Shown: positions 10,249-19,495, counted from the stretch's first letter. The stretch is DNA of 64,000 nt from Betaproteobacteria bacterium (GCA_016192065.1 JACPUX010000003.1:81513-145512); one strand, 5' to 3'. Notes: a model not told the origin generated them from the sequence alone. A program made the numbers and translations.

Positions 10249-10259
10249 GTCCGGGGCCT

Positions 10260-10592
10260 CTATTTGATCTTGGAAAAGTGCTCGGCGAGGCTCGTGAGCT
10301 CGGGGTCGGTGTAACCCTTGGCATGCTGCTGCATGACCGTGCTCTTGATGCTGCCGCTCTTGAATCCCAGGAGCTTGGCGGTCAAGGCTTCGGCGCTCTG
10401 TCCCGCGAGGGGCAGGCCGACCCCCGTGGACTTGCCGTCGAAGCCGTGGCAAGCCGCGCAACTGGCGGCCATGAGCCGGATCTCCAAGTTGGCGGTTTGC
10501 GCACCGGTGTTGCCGGCAAGAACCGACAGTGTGAGCAAGGCGGCGGCACGGCGCGCTTGGCTGCCGCCGCAACCGACTTTAGGTCCGCTCAT
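10260..10592 (-). CDS. fccA: Flavocytochrome c sulfide dehydrogenase, cytochrome subunit
   Basis: A 110-residue secreted class I cytochrome c. After an N-terminal signal ending near TGAQT, it has one haem-binding CAACH motif and a likely distal ligand Met in the TVMQQH region. One haem is usual for the short FccA/SoxE-like type; diheme FccA proteins are longer. It is encoded immediately upstream of the flavoprotein fccB on the same strand, the expected arrangement for the periplasmic sulfide-oxidising heterodimer. ATG 10592 is preferred to ATG 10616 because GGAGGAG sits about 7 bases upstream of it. Electrons would pass on to soluble cytochrome c or the respiratory chain. Confidence 0.85.
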   Translation of the reverse strand: MSGPKVGCGGSQARRAAALLTLSVLAGNTGAQTANLEIRLMAASCAACHGFDGKSTGVGLPLAGQSAEALTAKLLGFKSGSIKSTVMQQHAKGYTDPELTSLAEHFSKIK

Positions 10593-10796
10593 GGGTGGTC
10601 TCCTCCACACCGCCATGGGTTCGTGACGGCGGCATTTGTCGAACGCAAAGAGCGCACGCTACGCGCGCGCACTGACGGCGTCGATAACCGAGAAGGGTTA
10701 TGCGGGGGCAGAAAGTTGCGCCGAACCGAATTGGGGAGACGGCCACCAGTGACCCTCCGCGAAGAGTAGAATGGCGCGCTCGCGCAAGGCTGGGCC

Positions 10797-11456
10797 ATGA
10801 ACTACACCGTCAAAGAGATCTTTTCCACGCTGCAAGGTGAGGGTGCGCAAAGCGGGCGCGTGGCGGTGTTTTGCCGTTTTGCCGGTTGCAACCTTTGGTC
10901 CGGGCGTGAGCCAGATCGCGCCGCCGCCGTGTGCGCCTTCTGCGATACCGACTTCGTTGGCACCGACGGCCCGGGCGGGGGCAAGTTCGCCACCGCGTCG
11001 GAGCTCGCCGCGGCGATTGTGGATGCCTGGCCGGCACCGGGCCAGGGCCGGCCCTTGGTGGTGCTCACCGGTGGCGAGCCGCTCTTGCAAGTCGACGCCG
11101 AATTGATCGCCGCGCTGCACGAGCAGGGCTTCGAAATCGCCGTGGAAACCAACGGCACGCTGCCCGCTCCTCCTGGCCTCGACTGGATCTGCGTGAGCCC
11201 CAAAGCCGGAGCGGAACTGCGCCTCACCTGCGGCGACGAGTTGAAGCTGGTGTATCCTCAAGCGGGATTGGAGCCTGCCGCCTTCGCAGGACTCGCGTTT
11301 CAGTACTTCTACTTGCAGCCTAAGGATGGCGATGCGGATGGCGATGTGGATGGCGAGGCGCGCCGAGCCAATACCCGCGCCGCGGTGGCCTATTGCCTCG
11401 CCCATCCGCTCTGGCGCCTGTCGGTGCAAACGCACAAGCTCATAGGCATTCCCTGA
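10797..11456 (+). CDS. queE: 7-carboxy-7-deazaguanine synthase
   Basis: A 219-residue radical SAM enzyme. The iron-sulfur motif is the atypical C-x14-C-x2-C of QueE (CNLWSG...AVCAFCDTDF), not the classical CxxxCxxC spacing, and TGGEPLLQ is the expected GGEP-type SAM-binding motif. It converts 6-carboxytetrahydropterin to 7-carboxy-7-deazaguanine, a step towards queuosine and other 7-deazaguanines. The next gene, queD, makes its substrate and begins 19 bases downstream, so they form an operon. queC and queF are not in the window. Residues about 173-185 include a short low-complexity DGDADGDVDGE run. Confidence 0.93.
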   Translation: MNYTVKEIFSTLQGEGAQSGRVAVFCRFAGCNLWSGREPDRAAAVCAFCDTDFVGTDGPGGGKFATASELAAAIVDAWPAPGQGRPLVVLTGGEPLLQVDAELIAALHEQGFEIAVETNGTLPAPPGLDWICVSPKAGAELRLTCGDELKLVYPQAGLEPAAFAGLAFQYFYLQPKDGDADGDVDGEARRANTRAAVAYCLAHPLWRLSVQTHKLIGIP

Positions 11457-11475
11457 ACCCTTGCCCAACCAGACT

Positions 11476-11919
11476 ATGCTGACCATCACCAAGCGCCTGG
11501 AATTCGACGCCGGGCACCGCATTCCCGACCATCGCAGCAAATGCCGCAGTTTGCATGGCCATCGTTATGTGCTGGAGATCACGCTCGAAGGCGAGCCGGT
11601 GAACGCCCCGGGGTGTTCCGACCACGGCATGTTGATGGACTTCACCGACGTCAAAGCGATCGCCATGGCCGAAGTGGTGGAGCCCTGGGACCACGCGTTC
11701 CTGGTCTATCGCGAGGATCGCGCCATCGTCGAGTTCCTGGCCACTCTGCCGGGGCACAACACCGTGCTCCTCGATCGCGTGCCTACGGTGGAGAACCTGG
11801 CGCAAATCGCCTTTGAAACCCTTGCGCCACACTACCAAAGCCGTTACGGTAACGCCTTGCGTCTGGCGCGCCTGCGCCTGTTCGAAACGCCCAATGCCTG
11901 GGCCGAGGTGTGCGCCTAG
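11476..11919 (+). CDS. queD: 6-carboxytetrahydropterin synthase
   Basis: A 147-residue QueD/PTPS-family protein. Zinc ligands are seen as His in DAGHRI and the pair in SLHGHRYV; the catalytic Cys is in SKCRSLHGH; the substrate-binding Glu lies in PTVENLA. It converts dihydroneopterin triphosphate to 6-carboxytetrahydropterin, the substrate of QueE encoded just upstream. ATG 11476 gives the family-typical N-terminus MLTITKRLEFDAGHR; an in-frame TTG at 11461 would add five residues and cannot be excluded. Confidence 0.92.
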   Translation: MLTITKRLEFDAGHRIPDHRSKCRSLHGHRYVLEITLEGEPVNAPGCSDHGMLMDFTDVKAIAMAEVVEPWDHAFLVYREDRAIVEFLATLPGHNTVLLDRVPTVENLAQIAFETLAPHYQSRYGNALRLARLRLFETPNAWAEVCA

Positions 11920-11949
11920 GCTTCCAAGAACACGAAGAAGGAGCAGAGC

Positions 11950-12429
11950 ATGGTCGAGGACCTCAATCCCAGCGGAACTTTCGGCGCTGTCAACGCGCCC
12001 AGTGCCGGAGCGGTCAGCCCGGGGGCGGTTCAGTCCCTGCAAGGGACCCAGGGCTGGGTGCGGTTGGTGGGCATCCTGCTGTTCATCGGGGCGGCGTTCG
12101 CCGGGCTCGCCGCGGTGCTCATGTTCTTCGGCGGAGCCATGGGCAGCCATTTTTGGGGCCGTGCCGGGGGTGGCGCGATCGCGGCTTTGGGAGTCCCTTA
12201 CATCCTGATGGCGGTGCTGTATGGGTTCATGGGCAACTTCCTGGTGAACTACGCTTCGGCCATCGCGCGGCTCGTGAAGAGCGGCCTGAACACCGATCTG
12301 GAGAGTGCCCTGGAGGCCCAGCGCAAGTTCTGGAAGCTCGCCGGCATTCTGGTATTGGTCATGCTGGCGGTGATGATCCTGGGCATTCTGGCCGCGATCG
12401 CCATTCCCATGATGATGGCCTTGCGCTGA
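11950..12429 (+). CDS. Hypothetical membrane protein, DUF5362-like
   Basis: A 159-residue protein with a Gly/Ala/Ser-rich N-terminal tail (about 1-40) and three hydrophobic segments (about 42-65, 75-98 and 128-156). The arrangement and the sequence around YASAIARLVKSG resemble the uncharacterised DUF5362 membrane proteins; this is recognition by eye. It follows queD by 30 bases on the same strand with an AAGAAGGAG ribosome site and may share its transcript. No function is proposed. Confidence 0.6.
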   Translation: MVEDLNPSGTFGAVNAPSAGAVSPGAVQSLQGTQGWVRLVGILLFIGAAFAGLAAVLMFFGGAMGSHFWGRAGGGAIAALGVPYILMAVLYGFMGNFLVNYASAIARLVKSGLNTDLESALEAQRKFWKLAGILVLVMLAVMILGILAAIAIPMMMALR

Positions 12430-12566
12430 GCCGGCACGGATCGAGACCGTCACCCCTGATGTCGAGGTCCGGGAACTTGCTCCAGTCGACCAGACCGCCG
12501 CAGGCGGGTGTCCAGGTCGTGGAACGCCCCGGAATCAGGCGTTCGCCGGACCGACGAAGGGAGTAC

Positions 12567-12594
12567 TTGCGGCGGCTGGCTCGGCGCGTATAAT
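12567..12594 (+). promoter_or_regulatory. Possible sigma-70 promoter for the decarboxylase gene
   Basis: A consensus TATAAT at 12589-12594 is preceded by TTGCGG at 12567-12572 with a 16-base spacer. It lies about 115 bases upstream of ATG 12708 in otherwise gene-free sequence. The -10 is perfect; the -35 matches only in its TTG half. Confidence 0.45.
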
Positions 12595-12707
12595 CCGCCC
12601 CTTCCATCACGGGCAGATCGCCGTCCGGCGTGGGTTTCGGCAAATCGCGGCGGGTGCCCGAGGTTGCTCGCGCAAGCCGCTCTCTTGACCAGCATTGAGG
12701 CCACGGC

Positions 12708-14963
12708 ATGAAATTCCGCTTTCCGATTTTTATCATCGACGAGGATTTCCGTTCCGAGAACACCAGCGGTCTGGGGATTCGCGCGCTGGCGCAGGCGATC
12801 GAAGCCGAGGGTATGGAGGTGCTGGGGGTCACGAGCTACGGCGACCTGTCGCAGTTCGCCCAACAGCAAAGCCGCGCTTCGGCGTTTATTCTGTCGGTGG
12901 ACGACGAGGAACTGGGGACCGGCTCGTCCGATGAAGTGGAAGTCGCATTGCGCAGCCTGCGGGCGTTCATTTCCGAGATCCGCCGTCGCAACGCCGAAAT
13001 TCCCATCTATCTCTATGGCGAAACGCGCACCTCGCGCCACATACCCAACGACGTGCTGCGCGAGCTGCATGGCTTCATCCACATGTTCGAGGATACCCCG
13101 GAGTTCGTGGCACGGCACATCATCCGCGAGGCCCGCTCCTACCTCGACAGCCTGGCGCCGCCGTTTTTCAGGGCGCTGACGCACTACGCGGGCGACGGCT
13201 CCTACTCCTGGCATTGCCCGGGACACTCCGGCGGCGTTGCTTTTCTAAAAAGCCCGGTGGGCCAGATGTTTCATCAGTTCTTCGGCGAGAACATGCTACG
13301 CGCCGATGTCTGCAACGCGGTCGAGGAATTGGGGCAGCTCCTGGATCACACCGGACCGGTGGCGGCTTCGGAGCGGAACGGGGCGCGCATTTTCGGCGCC
13401 GACCATTGCTTCTTCGTCACCAACGGCACCTCGACCTCCAACAAGATGGTCTGGCACGCCAATGTCGCGCCCAACGACATCGTAGTGGTGGACCGCAACT
13501 GCCACAAATCGATCCTGCACGCCATTACCATGACCGGCGCGATCCCGGTCTTCCTCACGCCAAAGCGCAACCACCTGGGCATCATCGGCCCGATCCCGCT
13601 GGAAGAATTCCGGCCCGAGAACATCGCCCGGAAGATCGCCGCCAATCCTTTCGCTCGCGAGGTGATGAATCAGCGCCCGCGTATCCTGACGATCACCCAA
13701 AGCACCTACGACGGCGTGCTCTATAACGTGGAGATGCTCAAGGAAACCCTGAACGGCAGCATCGAGACCCTGCATTTCGACGAAGCCTGGCTGCCGCATG
13801 CGACCTTCCACGATTTCTATCGCAACATGCACGCCATCGGCAAAGATCGGCCGCGGCCCAAGGATGCGATGATTTTCGCCACCCATTCGGTGCACAAGTT
13901 GCTGGCGGGGCTGTCGCAGGCGTCCCAGATTCTGGTGCAGGAGTCGGAGACTCGCAAACTCGATCGCCATCTGTTCAACGAGGCGTATCTAATGCATACC
14001 TCGACCTCGCCGCAGTACGCGATCATCGCTTCCTGCGACGTCGCTGCGGCGATGATGGAGCCGCCAGGAGGTACCGCGCTGGTGGAAGAGTCGATCATGG
14101 AAGCGCTCGATTTCCGCCGCGCCATGCGCAAGGTGGACGAGGAGTGGGGCGCCGATTGGTGGTTCAAGGTCTGGGGGCCGGACGTCCTGGCGGAAGAAGG
14201 CATCGGTTCGCGCGAGGACTGGATGCTGCGCGCCAAGGATAAGTGGCACGGCTTCGGCAACCTTGCTTCCGGCTTCAACATGCTCGACCCGATCAAGGCC
14301 ACGGTGATCACCCCGGGACTCGACGTTTCCGGCAAATTCGCCAAGACCGGCATACCGGCCTCGATCGTCACCAAATACCTCGCCGAACATGGCGTGATCG
14401 TCGAAAAGACCGGGCTCTATTCCTTCTTCATCATGTTCACCATCGGCATCACCAAGGGACGCTGGAACACCCTGGTGGCCGCGCTGCAACAGTTCAAGGA
14501 CGATCACGACAAGAACCAGCCGCTGTGGCGAGTGCTGCCCGAGTTCTGCCAGAGCCACCCCCGTTACGAACGGGTCGGTTTGCGCGACTTGTGCGACCAG
14601 ATCCACGAAATGTACCGCAGCAACGATGTGGCGCGCGTGACCACGGAGATGTACCTGTCCGACATCCAGCCGGCCATGAAGCCTTCCGATGCCTTCGCCT
14701 GCATGGCGCACCGCGACATCGACCGGGTGGAGATCGACCAGCTCGAGGGGCGCATCACCAGCGTGCTGCTGACCCCCTACCCGCCGGGTATACCGCTCTT
14801 GATTCCGGGTGAGCGTTTCAACAAAATGATCATCGAATACTTACGGTTTGCGCGCAGCTTCAACGAGCGCTTTCCCGGCTTCGAGACCGATATCCACGGC
14901 CTGGTCGAGGACGAATCGCCGAACGGAACGCGCTACTACGTCGATTGCGTGAAGCAACGCTGA
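12708..14963 (+). CDS. PLP-dependent arginine/lysine/ornithine decarboxylase
   Basis: A 751-residue fold-type III-of-family-I (prokaryotic Orn/Lys/Arg) decarboxylase. It has the N-terminal response-regulator-like wing domain (about 1-130), the PLP core with Lys397 in the THSVHKLL motif as Schiff-base lysine, DEAWLPH for the PLP-pyridine contact, and a C-terminal domain. Length and the GADWWFKVWGP region are closest to the biodegradative arginine decarboxylase type, near 755 residues. Lysine or ornithine cannot be excluded without comparison. The product would be agmatine, cadaverine or putrescine, for polyamine supply or acid resistance. No cognate antiporter is adjacent. The gene has its own likely promoter and ends before two hairpins. 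Confidence 0.9.
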   Translation: MKFRFPIFIIDEDFRSENTSGLGIRALAQAIEAEGMEVLGVTSYGDLSQFAQQQSRASAFILSVDDEELGTGSSDEVEVALRSLRAFISEIRRRNAEIPIYLYGETRTSRHIPNDVLRELHGFIHMFEDTPEFVARHIIREARSYLDSLAPPFFRALTHYAGDGSYSWHCPGHSGGVAFLKSPVGQMFHQFFGENMLRADVCNAVEELGQLLDHTGPVAASERNGARIFGADHCFFVTNGTSTSNKMVWHANVAPNDIVVVDRNCHKSILHAITMTGAIPVFLTPKRNHLGIIGPIPLEEFRPENIARKIAANPFAREVMNQRPRILTITQSTYDGVLYNVEMLKETLNGSIETLHFDEAWLPHATFHDFYRNMHAIGKDRPRPKDAMIFATHSVHKLLAGLSQASQILVQESETRKLDRHLFNEAYLMHTSTSPQYAIIASCDVAAAMMEPPGGTALVEESIMEALDFRRAMRKVDEEWGADWWFKVWGPDVLAEEGIGSREDWMLRAKDKWHGFGNLASGFNMLDPIKATVITPGLDVSGKFAKTGIPASIVTKYLAEHGVIVEKTGLYSFFIMFTIGITKGRWNTLVAALQQFKDDHDKNQPLWRVLPEFCQSHPRYERVGLRDLCDQIHEMYRSNDVARVTTEMYLSDIQPAMKPSDAFACMAHRDIDRVEIDQLEGRITSVLLTPYPPGIPLLIPGERFNKMIIEYLRFARSFNERFPGFETDIHGLVEDESPNGTRYYVDCVKQR

Positions 14964-14975
14964 CCAGAGTCTTCA

Positions 14976-15035
14976 CACCGGCGAGGACCGGTGCCCAATT
15001 CGGTGGCGTCTCAGGATTCCGGCTTTTGCCGGAAT
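14976..15035. terminator. Two hairpins between convergent genes
   Basis: The first hairpin, at 14976-14993, pairs CACCGG with CCGGTG around CGAGGA. The second, at 15016-15035, pairs ATTCCGGC with GCCGGAAT around TTTT. The second, followed by GACG, resembles small dispersed repeats common in proteobacterial intergenic DNA. Lying between the convergent decarboxylase and caspase-like genes, they could end both transcripts. Confidence 0.5.
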
Positions 15036-15105
15036 GACGAATCCTCATCCAATCGGCGCCGCCCGAAACGTTGCGGTCGGGTACCGCGGCACCGGGTTTC
15101 GTTTC

Positions 15106-16947
15106 TCAGTTGGCGGGCGGGCCGGAATTCGCCGCGCCTTGCGCCTTGGCCGGATGCGCCAGGCTGCCTTCGATCAGCCGGTCCAACATCTCCAAGGGCG
15201 GCGGGTTGGCCATATCCAGGAAGTCTTCGGGAATGTTCAGACCCTTTTCCCGCCAGCGCTTGGTTGCCCCACGGTCCCGCGCGGCGCGGAAACCATGCTC
15301 GCCGGCCAAACGCTGTAACTCGGAGTCCTCGCGCAAGAGCCGGCCGGCTCGCTCGGCGGGTTCGCTGAGCGCCACCCACACGCGCTTGGCGAAGATTCCC
15401 GGACGCGGGTAGAGCAGGAGCCTTTCGGTGGCGGCGAACTCGCCGCGCAGCCAGCGCCCGACGAACTCCGCTTCGTCCACCAACACCAGCGGCAACGCTC
15501 CTGGACCTAGTTCCAGATAATCGTTGAAAACGTCCACGCTGGTGGCCTGCCGTACGCCCTGATGGGCGAAGAGCGGCTTGAGTTTGGGCACACTGCGGGC
15601 GACTTCCTCGTCTTCGTCGGGGACATCGTCGCCGTTGGCGAGAAATGCCTGTAAGGCGATATAAGAGGCGGCGCTGGAGGACTTGCGCGGATCGGCGGTG
15701 GTCACGCGGATCGGCTGGCTGGAGGGAAAGCGCTCGGCCCCTGGCAACGAGATCCAGCGGCGTCCCTCGAGCATCCACTCATCGAGGCGCCGCAGATTAA
15801 TGCTCCAAAAGCCTTCGGCCTCGCGCGCGACCATGCCGGATGGTGCCAACACCTCGACGACTCGTTGCCAGGAGGCCAGTACCAGGGGCGAGTGGAAGGG
15901 CGTGAAGCTACGTCGCGCCGCCGTCTTCTCGGCGATATGCGCCGCCAGCGAGGCGCCGGTGACAAAAGCGAAGCCATGGACCTTGGGATCAAGCTTGGCG
16001 GGAATCTCGCGCGAGGGCACCACCTGCACGGCAAGTTCCACCCCCAATGCTTTGAGGCGTTCGAGCACCCGGGGGTCGCGAAAGAAGGCTTCGCTGTCCA
16101 CGCCAATGATTCCTTCGAGCGCGCTGGCCGCCATCCGCGGCGTTGCCGCGGCGCTCGCGAGCGTGGGGGGCGGCGCCGGCGCGGCGCTGGCGGCGAGCGC
16201 CGCCGCTGGTCTTGCGGTGAAATAGAAGTCCCCGGTGAGCGAGGACGATTCCCAGGGCATTTGCTGATCGCCGGTGCTTCGCGCCACATTGACACGCACT
16301 TGCTTGAACAGGTCTTCGACCTTGAGGCCGGGCATTGCCATGGCCTGCACGAGCGCACCGGTGTAGATGCCGTGGTCGCCTTCGCCGTCGAGCGCCACCC
16401 GCCCCGGTGCCGTCGCGTAGGCGATCAGCGTACCCTTGGGTGCGTCCATCTGCGCCAGACCGCCGCTGCTGCCGCGAAAGCTGCGCTCAAAGGGGTTGTT
16501 GCGGCAGGCGTCGAGGATGACGATGTTGAGCGCGCTGCCCGAAGCCTGGAACTGTTCGAGCAGCACATCGACATCCACCGATTCGCTGCGCACCGAGCCT
16601 TCATTGGTGATTCTCGCGTCCACCGGCACCAAATAGTTCTTGCCGCGTAACTGCACACCGTGGCCGGCGTAGTAAAAGAGCGCCACCACCTCTGGGCCCA
16701 GGCGTTGGCCGAAGGTGGTGATGGCGCGATGGAACTCCTTCTGACTGAGGTTGATGTGCGTATCAACCTCGAAGCCCAAGCGCCGCAACTGCTCGGCCAC
16801 GGCGCGGGCATCGTTGGCCGGGTTCTTCAGGGGCGCGGCGGCATACGTGGCATTGCCCACCACCAGCGCGATGCGGCTTTCGGTCGCCGCGGCAGCGCCG
16901 GTGACCACCAGCAGGATCAGCAGGATTGCGGCATACAGCGGTTTCAT
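15106..16947 (-). CDS. Secreted caspase-like (peptidase C14) protein with large C-terminal domain
   Basis: A 613-residue protein. ATG 16947 gives a clean signal peptide (MKPLYAAILLILLVVTGAAA). The caspase-like domain covers about 22-275: RIALVVGNATY at its start, catalytic His96 in FYYAGHG and catalytic Cys148 in ILDACRNNPF, so the dyad is intact. An Ala/Pro-rich linker (about 275-300) leads to a C-terminal region of some 310 residues. That region (FFRDPRVLERLKALGVELAV onwards) looks like a periplasmic-binding-protein-type fold by eye and is not a common partner of bacterial metacaspases. Export places it in the periplasm or outside. It stands alone on the minus strand. Substrate and role are unknown. 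Confidence 0.8.
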   Translation of the reverse strand: MKPLYAAILLILLVVTGAAAATESRIALVVGNATYAAAPLKNPANDARAVAEQLRRLGFEVDTHINLSQKEFHRAITTFGQRLGPEVVALFYYAGHGVQLRGKNYLVPVDARITNEGSVRSESVDVDVLLEQFQASGSALNIVILDACRNNPFERSFRGSSGGLAQMDAPKGTLIAYATAPGRVALDGEGDHGIYTGALVQAMAMPGLKVEDLFKQVRVNVARSTGDQQMPWESSSLTGDFYFTARPAAALAASAAPAPPPTLASAAATPRMAASALEGIIGVDSEAFFRDPRVLERLKALGVELAVQVVPSREIPAKLDPKVHGFAFVTGASLAAHIAEKTAARRSFTPFHSPLVLASWQRVVEVLAPSGMVAREAEGFWSINLRRLDEWMLEGRRWISLPGAERFPSSQPIRVTTADPRKSSSAASYIALQAFLANGDDVPDEDEEVARSVPKLKPLFAHQGVRQATSVDVFNDYLELGPGALPLVLVDEAEFVGRWLRGEFAATERLLLYPRPGIFAKRVWVALSEPAERAGRLLREDSELQRLAGEHGFRAARDRGATKRWREKGLNIPEDFLDMANPPPLEMLDRLIEGSLAHPAKAQGAANSGPPAN

Positions 16948-17163
16948 CGTTCCATCCCCACGCCCGGCTCGCCAGCCCGCGCCTCCGTCACGGCGTCGGG
17001 TCGGTTTTCCAGCGGGCCGCTGGCGCACTTCAGTTTGTCGGCCCAGGCGCAGAGTATCCGCGCCGCAACCGGCCGCGTCAAACCGCGGCCAGGCGAAGTC
17101 CCCGAGCGCGAGGTGGTCGAAGTGCAGAGCGGCTGGGGTGCCCGGGGGAGGCGCGGTTCGCGG

Positions 17164-17169
17164 TATAAT
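17164..17169 (+). promoter_or_regulatory. TATAAT -10 box upstream of DAHP synthase
   Basis: A perfect TATAAT lies 45 bases before ATG 17214. No acceptable -35 is found 16-18 bases upstream and the extended TGn element is absent, so the call rests on the -10 and position alone. Confidence 0.35.
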
Positions 17170-17213
17170 GCGCTTTGTCCGATACGCCCTAGCCGCTTTC
17201 CTGAGTCAATCCC

Positions 17214-18296
17214 ATGAATGATCCGCGCCTCGACAACCTCAACGTCACGCTCGAACAGCCCATACTCACGCCTGATGCGCTGAAAGAACTCTTTCCGATG
17301 AGCGGGCCCGCCAGCGAAACCGTGCTGCGCGCCAGAGAAACCATTCGCGCCATATTCGATCGACGCGACCCCAGGCTGATCGTGGTCGTCGGGCCCTGTT
17401 CGATCCACGACCCCGAGGCTGCCCTCGACTACGCCGAACGTCTCAGAAGGCTGGCTGGTGAAGTTGGGGACACGCTCTACCTGGTCATGCGGGTGTACTT
17501 CGAAAAACCACGTAGCACCACCGGCTGGAAAGGTCTCATCAACGACCCCTATCTCGACGACAGTTTTCAGGTTGAAGTCGGGCTCAAGAAAGCGCGTGAG
17601 TTGCTGCTCAGGATCAACGGCATGGGCCTGCCTTGCGGTACCGAGGCGCTCGACCCGATCACGCCGCAGTATCTCTCCGACCTCGTGAGCTGGGCGGCGA
17701 TAGGCGCGCGCACCACCGAATCGCAAACTCATCGCGAATTGGCCAGCGGCCTGTCCATGCCCGTGGGCATTAAAAACGGCACCGACGGCAGCCTCACCGT
17801 GGCCATGAACGCTCTGGTGGCGATTTCCACGCCCCACAGCTTTCTGGGGATCGATGAGCAGGGCCGCTGCGCGGTGATCAACACGCGGGGCAATCGCTTC
17901 GGCCACGTGGTGCTGCGTGGCGGCGCCAAGCCGAACTACGACACCGTCTCGGTGGCGCTGTGCGAGCGTGCGCTAGGCGAGCGGGGACTGGCGCAGAACA
18001 TCATGATCGATTGCAGCCACGGCAATTCCAACAAAGACCCTAGCCTCCAGCCCCTGGTGCTCACCGACTGCATGCATCAAATCATCGACGGCAACCGCTC
18101 GATCATGGGCGTCATGATCGAGAGCAATCTCGAAGCGGGCAACCAGCCCATCCCGAAGGATCTTTCGCAACTGAAATACGGCGTTTCCGTGACCGATGCC
18201 TGCATCGATTGGCAGACTACCGCCGAACTTCTGCACAAGACCGCGAACAAGCTGCGGGGGCCGCTGAGGGAACGCGGCGCAATGGGAAGAGACTAG
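17214..18296 (+). CDS. aroG: 3-deoxy-7-phosphoheptulonate synthase, class I
   Basis: A 360-residue DAHP synthase of the AroF/AroG/AroH type, which condenses phosphoenolpyruvate and erythrose 4-phosphate in the first step of aromatic amino acid synthesis. Family motifs are intact: VVGPCSIHDP, the KPRSTTGWKGLINDP block, ESQTHRELASGLSMPVGIKN and IDCSHGNSNKD with the metal-binding His. The N-terminal extension (NVTLEQPILTPDALK) is where feedback inhibitors bind in E. coli homologues, so allosteric control is likely, but which amino acid acts cannot be read here. The stop codon lies inside a CTAG-rich repeat (18290-18338). Confidence 0.95.
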   Translation: MNDPRLDNLNVTLEQPILTPDALKELFPMSGPASETVLRARETIRAIFDRRDPRLIVVVGPCSIHDPEAALDYAERLRRLAGEVGDTLYLVMRVYFEKPRSTTGWKGLINDPYLDDSFQVEVGLKKARELLLRINGMGLPCGTEALDPITPQYLSDLVSWAAIGARTTESQTHRELASGLSMPVGIKNGTDGSLTVAMNALVAISTPHSFLGIDEQGRCAVINTRGNRFGHVVLRGGAKPNYDTVSVALCERALGERGLAQNIMIDCSHGNSNKDPSLQPLVLTDCMHQIIDGNRSIMGVMIESNLEAGNQPIPKDLSQLKYGVSVTDACIDWQTTAELLHKTANKLRGPLRERGAMGRD

Positions 18297-18338
18297 TTGC
18301 AAGAGACTAGTTTCTAGACACTAGTTTCTAGTTTCTAG
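18290..18338. repeat. CTAG-rich short tandem repeat
   Basis: Six CTAG tetranucleotides occur in 49 bases as variants of ACTAGTTT/TTTCTAGA, spanning the 3' end of aroG and the end of the Nudix fusion gene. The aroG stop TAG belongs to the first copy. CTAG is generally scarce in proteobacterial DNA, so the cluster is not background. Confidence 0.75.
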
Positions 18339-19495
18339 CCACGCCGCTGGAAGCGCTGCATTCGCGCGGCTCCGGTGGCGTCGACTGCGACTTCGGCCTC
18401 GAAGTAACCCACATCGACCAGGGCGGAAAGTTCGCCAAGCAGACGCGCGTCGGAGGGCACCATCGCCTCGCCCAGGGCGGCGAGTTCGGCGTCGCCGAAC
18501 CAGCCAAGCTCGCCTTCGTCGCTCGCGGCGACCTCGCCTGTGGGCGCGTGCAAGCGGCAAAGATGCAGCAGGAAATGCGCCCCCTGGGCGCCGGCTTCGC
18601 TGGGGCAGAGGCATTCATCGAGCAGCGCGGCGAGCCCCCGAAACTCAGCGGCGAGACCGGTTTCCTCTTTTGCCTCGCGCAGCGCGGCTTGTGCCAGGGT
18701 TTCTCCAAACTCCCACTTGCCGCCCGGAAGCGACCATAAACCCGCGTAGGGCGGATACCGCCGCTTGAGGAGCAGGGTCCGGCGCTCGCCCTGTTCCTCG
18801 CGCTGCAAGAGCACGCCGACCACCGCCGCGGGCTGGGCCTGCTCACGCCAGCGCCGCTGGCGGGGGAGGGCGGACAGGTGTTCCCGCGGTGGCGGGGGCA
18901 CTTGCGGCACACGGAAATCCCCGCCTTCCAGCTCCTCCAGGACCGCGTCCGTGTCCAACACGCGGGTGTATTCGCCCTGCAAGCGCGAGAGCGACAGCTC
19001 GTGGATGAGTTCGGCGGCTCGATACTCCCCGTGGCGATCCGGCCGGCCGAAGGTGAAGCAGGCATCGGCGACCACGGTGCTGGCATAACCCAAGTCGCTC
19101 GCCAGGCGCGCCGTGGCTTCGACCGAGTTGTCGGTGATCGCGCCGGCGATTACCAGGTTCTGGAGACCCCGCTGCTGGAGCCAGGCGTTGAGGCCGGTGC
19201 CGACGAAGGCGGCGTGGACGGATTTGGTGAACACCGGCTCTCCCGGCAGCGGACCCAAGCCCGGCTTGAAGGCCACCCCGGCTTGGCCGGGGCGGTAGGT
19301 CGAGCTCGGCTCGTTGGAGAAGTGGCGCAAATGCAGCACCGGCAGGCCGCGGCCACGCCAGGCAGCGAGGAGGCGGCCAAGCTGGATTTCCGCCTCAGGC
19401 TGGTTGCGCTGGCCCCAGGAAGGGTGGTCTAGGGCAAGCTGCAAATCGATGAGCAGCAAGGTGGAGGGAGGGCTGGGCGGGGAGGATGGCGGCAT
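18335..19495 (-). CDS. Isochorismatase-like / Nudix hydrolase fusion
   Basis: A 386-residue two-domain protein. Residues about 11-190 form an isochorismatase-like hydrolase: Asp17 in LLLIDLQ and Lys91 in FTKSVH occupy catalytic positions, but the nucleophile position reads [12 protein letters not shown], placing Ser124 where the family has Cys. The C-terminal half (about 240-386) is a Nudix domain with an intact box [10 protein letters not shown]...REAKEETGL, predicted to cleave nucleoside diphosphate-linked metabolites with Mg. ATG 19495 is chosen because homology starts soon after it; longer in-frame starts add only Pro/Ala-rich sequence. Such fusions suggest coupled NAD or nucleotide metabolite clean-up; the substrate is unknown. 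Confidence 0.82.
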   Translation of the reverse strand: MPPSSPPSPPSTLLLIDLQLALDHPSWGQRNQPEAEIQLGRLLAAWRGRGLPVLHLRHFSNEPSSTYRPGQAGVAFKPGLGPLPGEPVFTKSVHAAFVGTGLNAWLQQRGLQNLVIAGAITDNSVEATARLASDLGYASTVVADACFTFGRPDRHGEYRAAELIHELSLSRLQGEYTRVLDTDAVLEELEGGDFRVPQVPPPPREHLSALPRQRRWREQAQPAAVVGVLLQREEQGERRTLLLKRRYPPYAGLWSLPGGKWEFGETLAQAALREAKEETGLAAEFRGLAALLDECLCPSEAGAQGAHFLLHLCRLHAPTGEVAASDEGELGWFGDAELAALGEAMVPSDARLLGELSALVDVGYFEAEVAVDATGAARMQRFQRRG

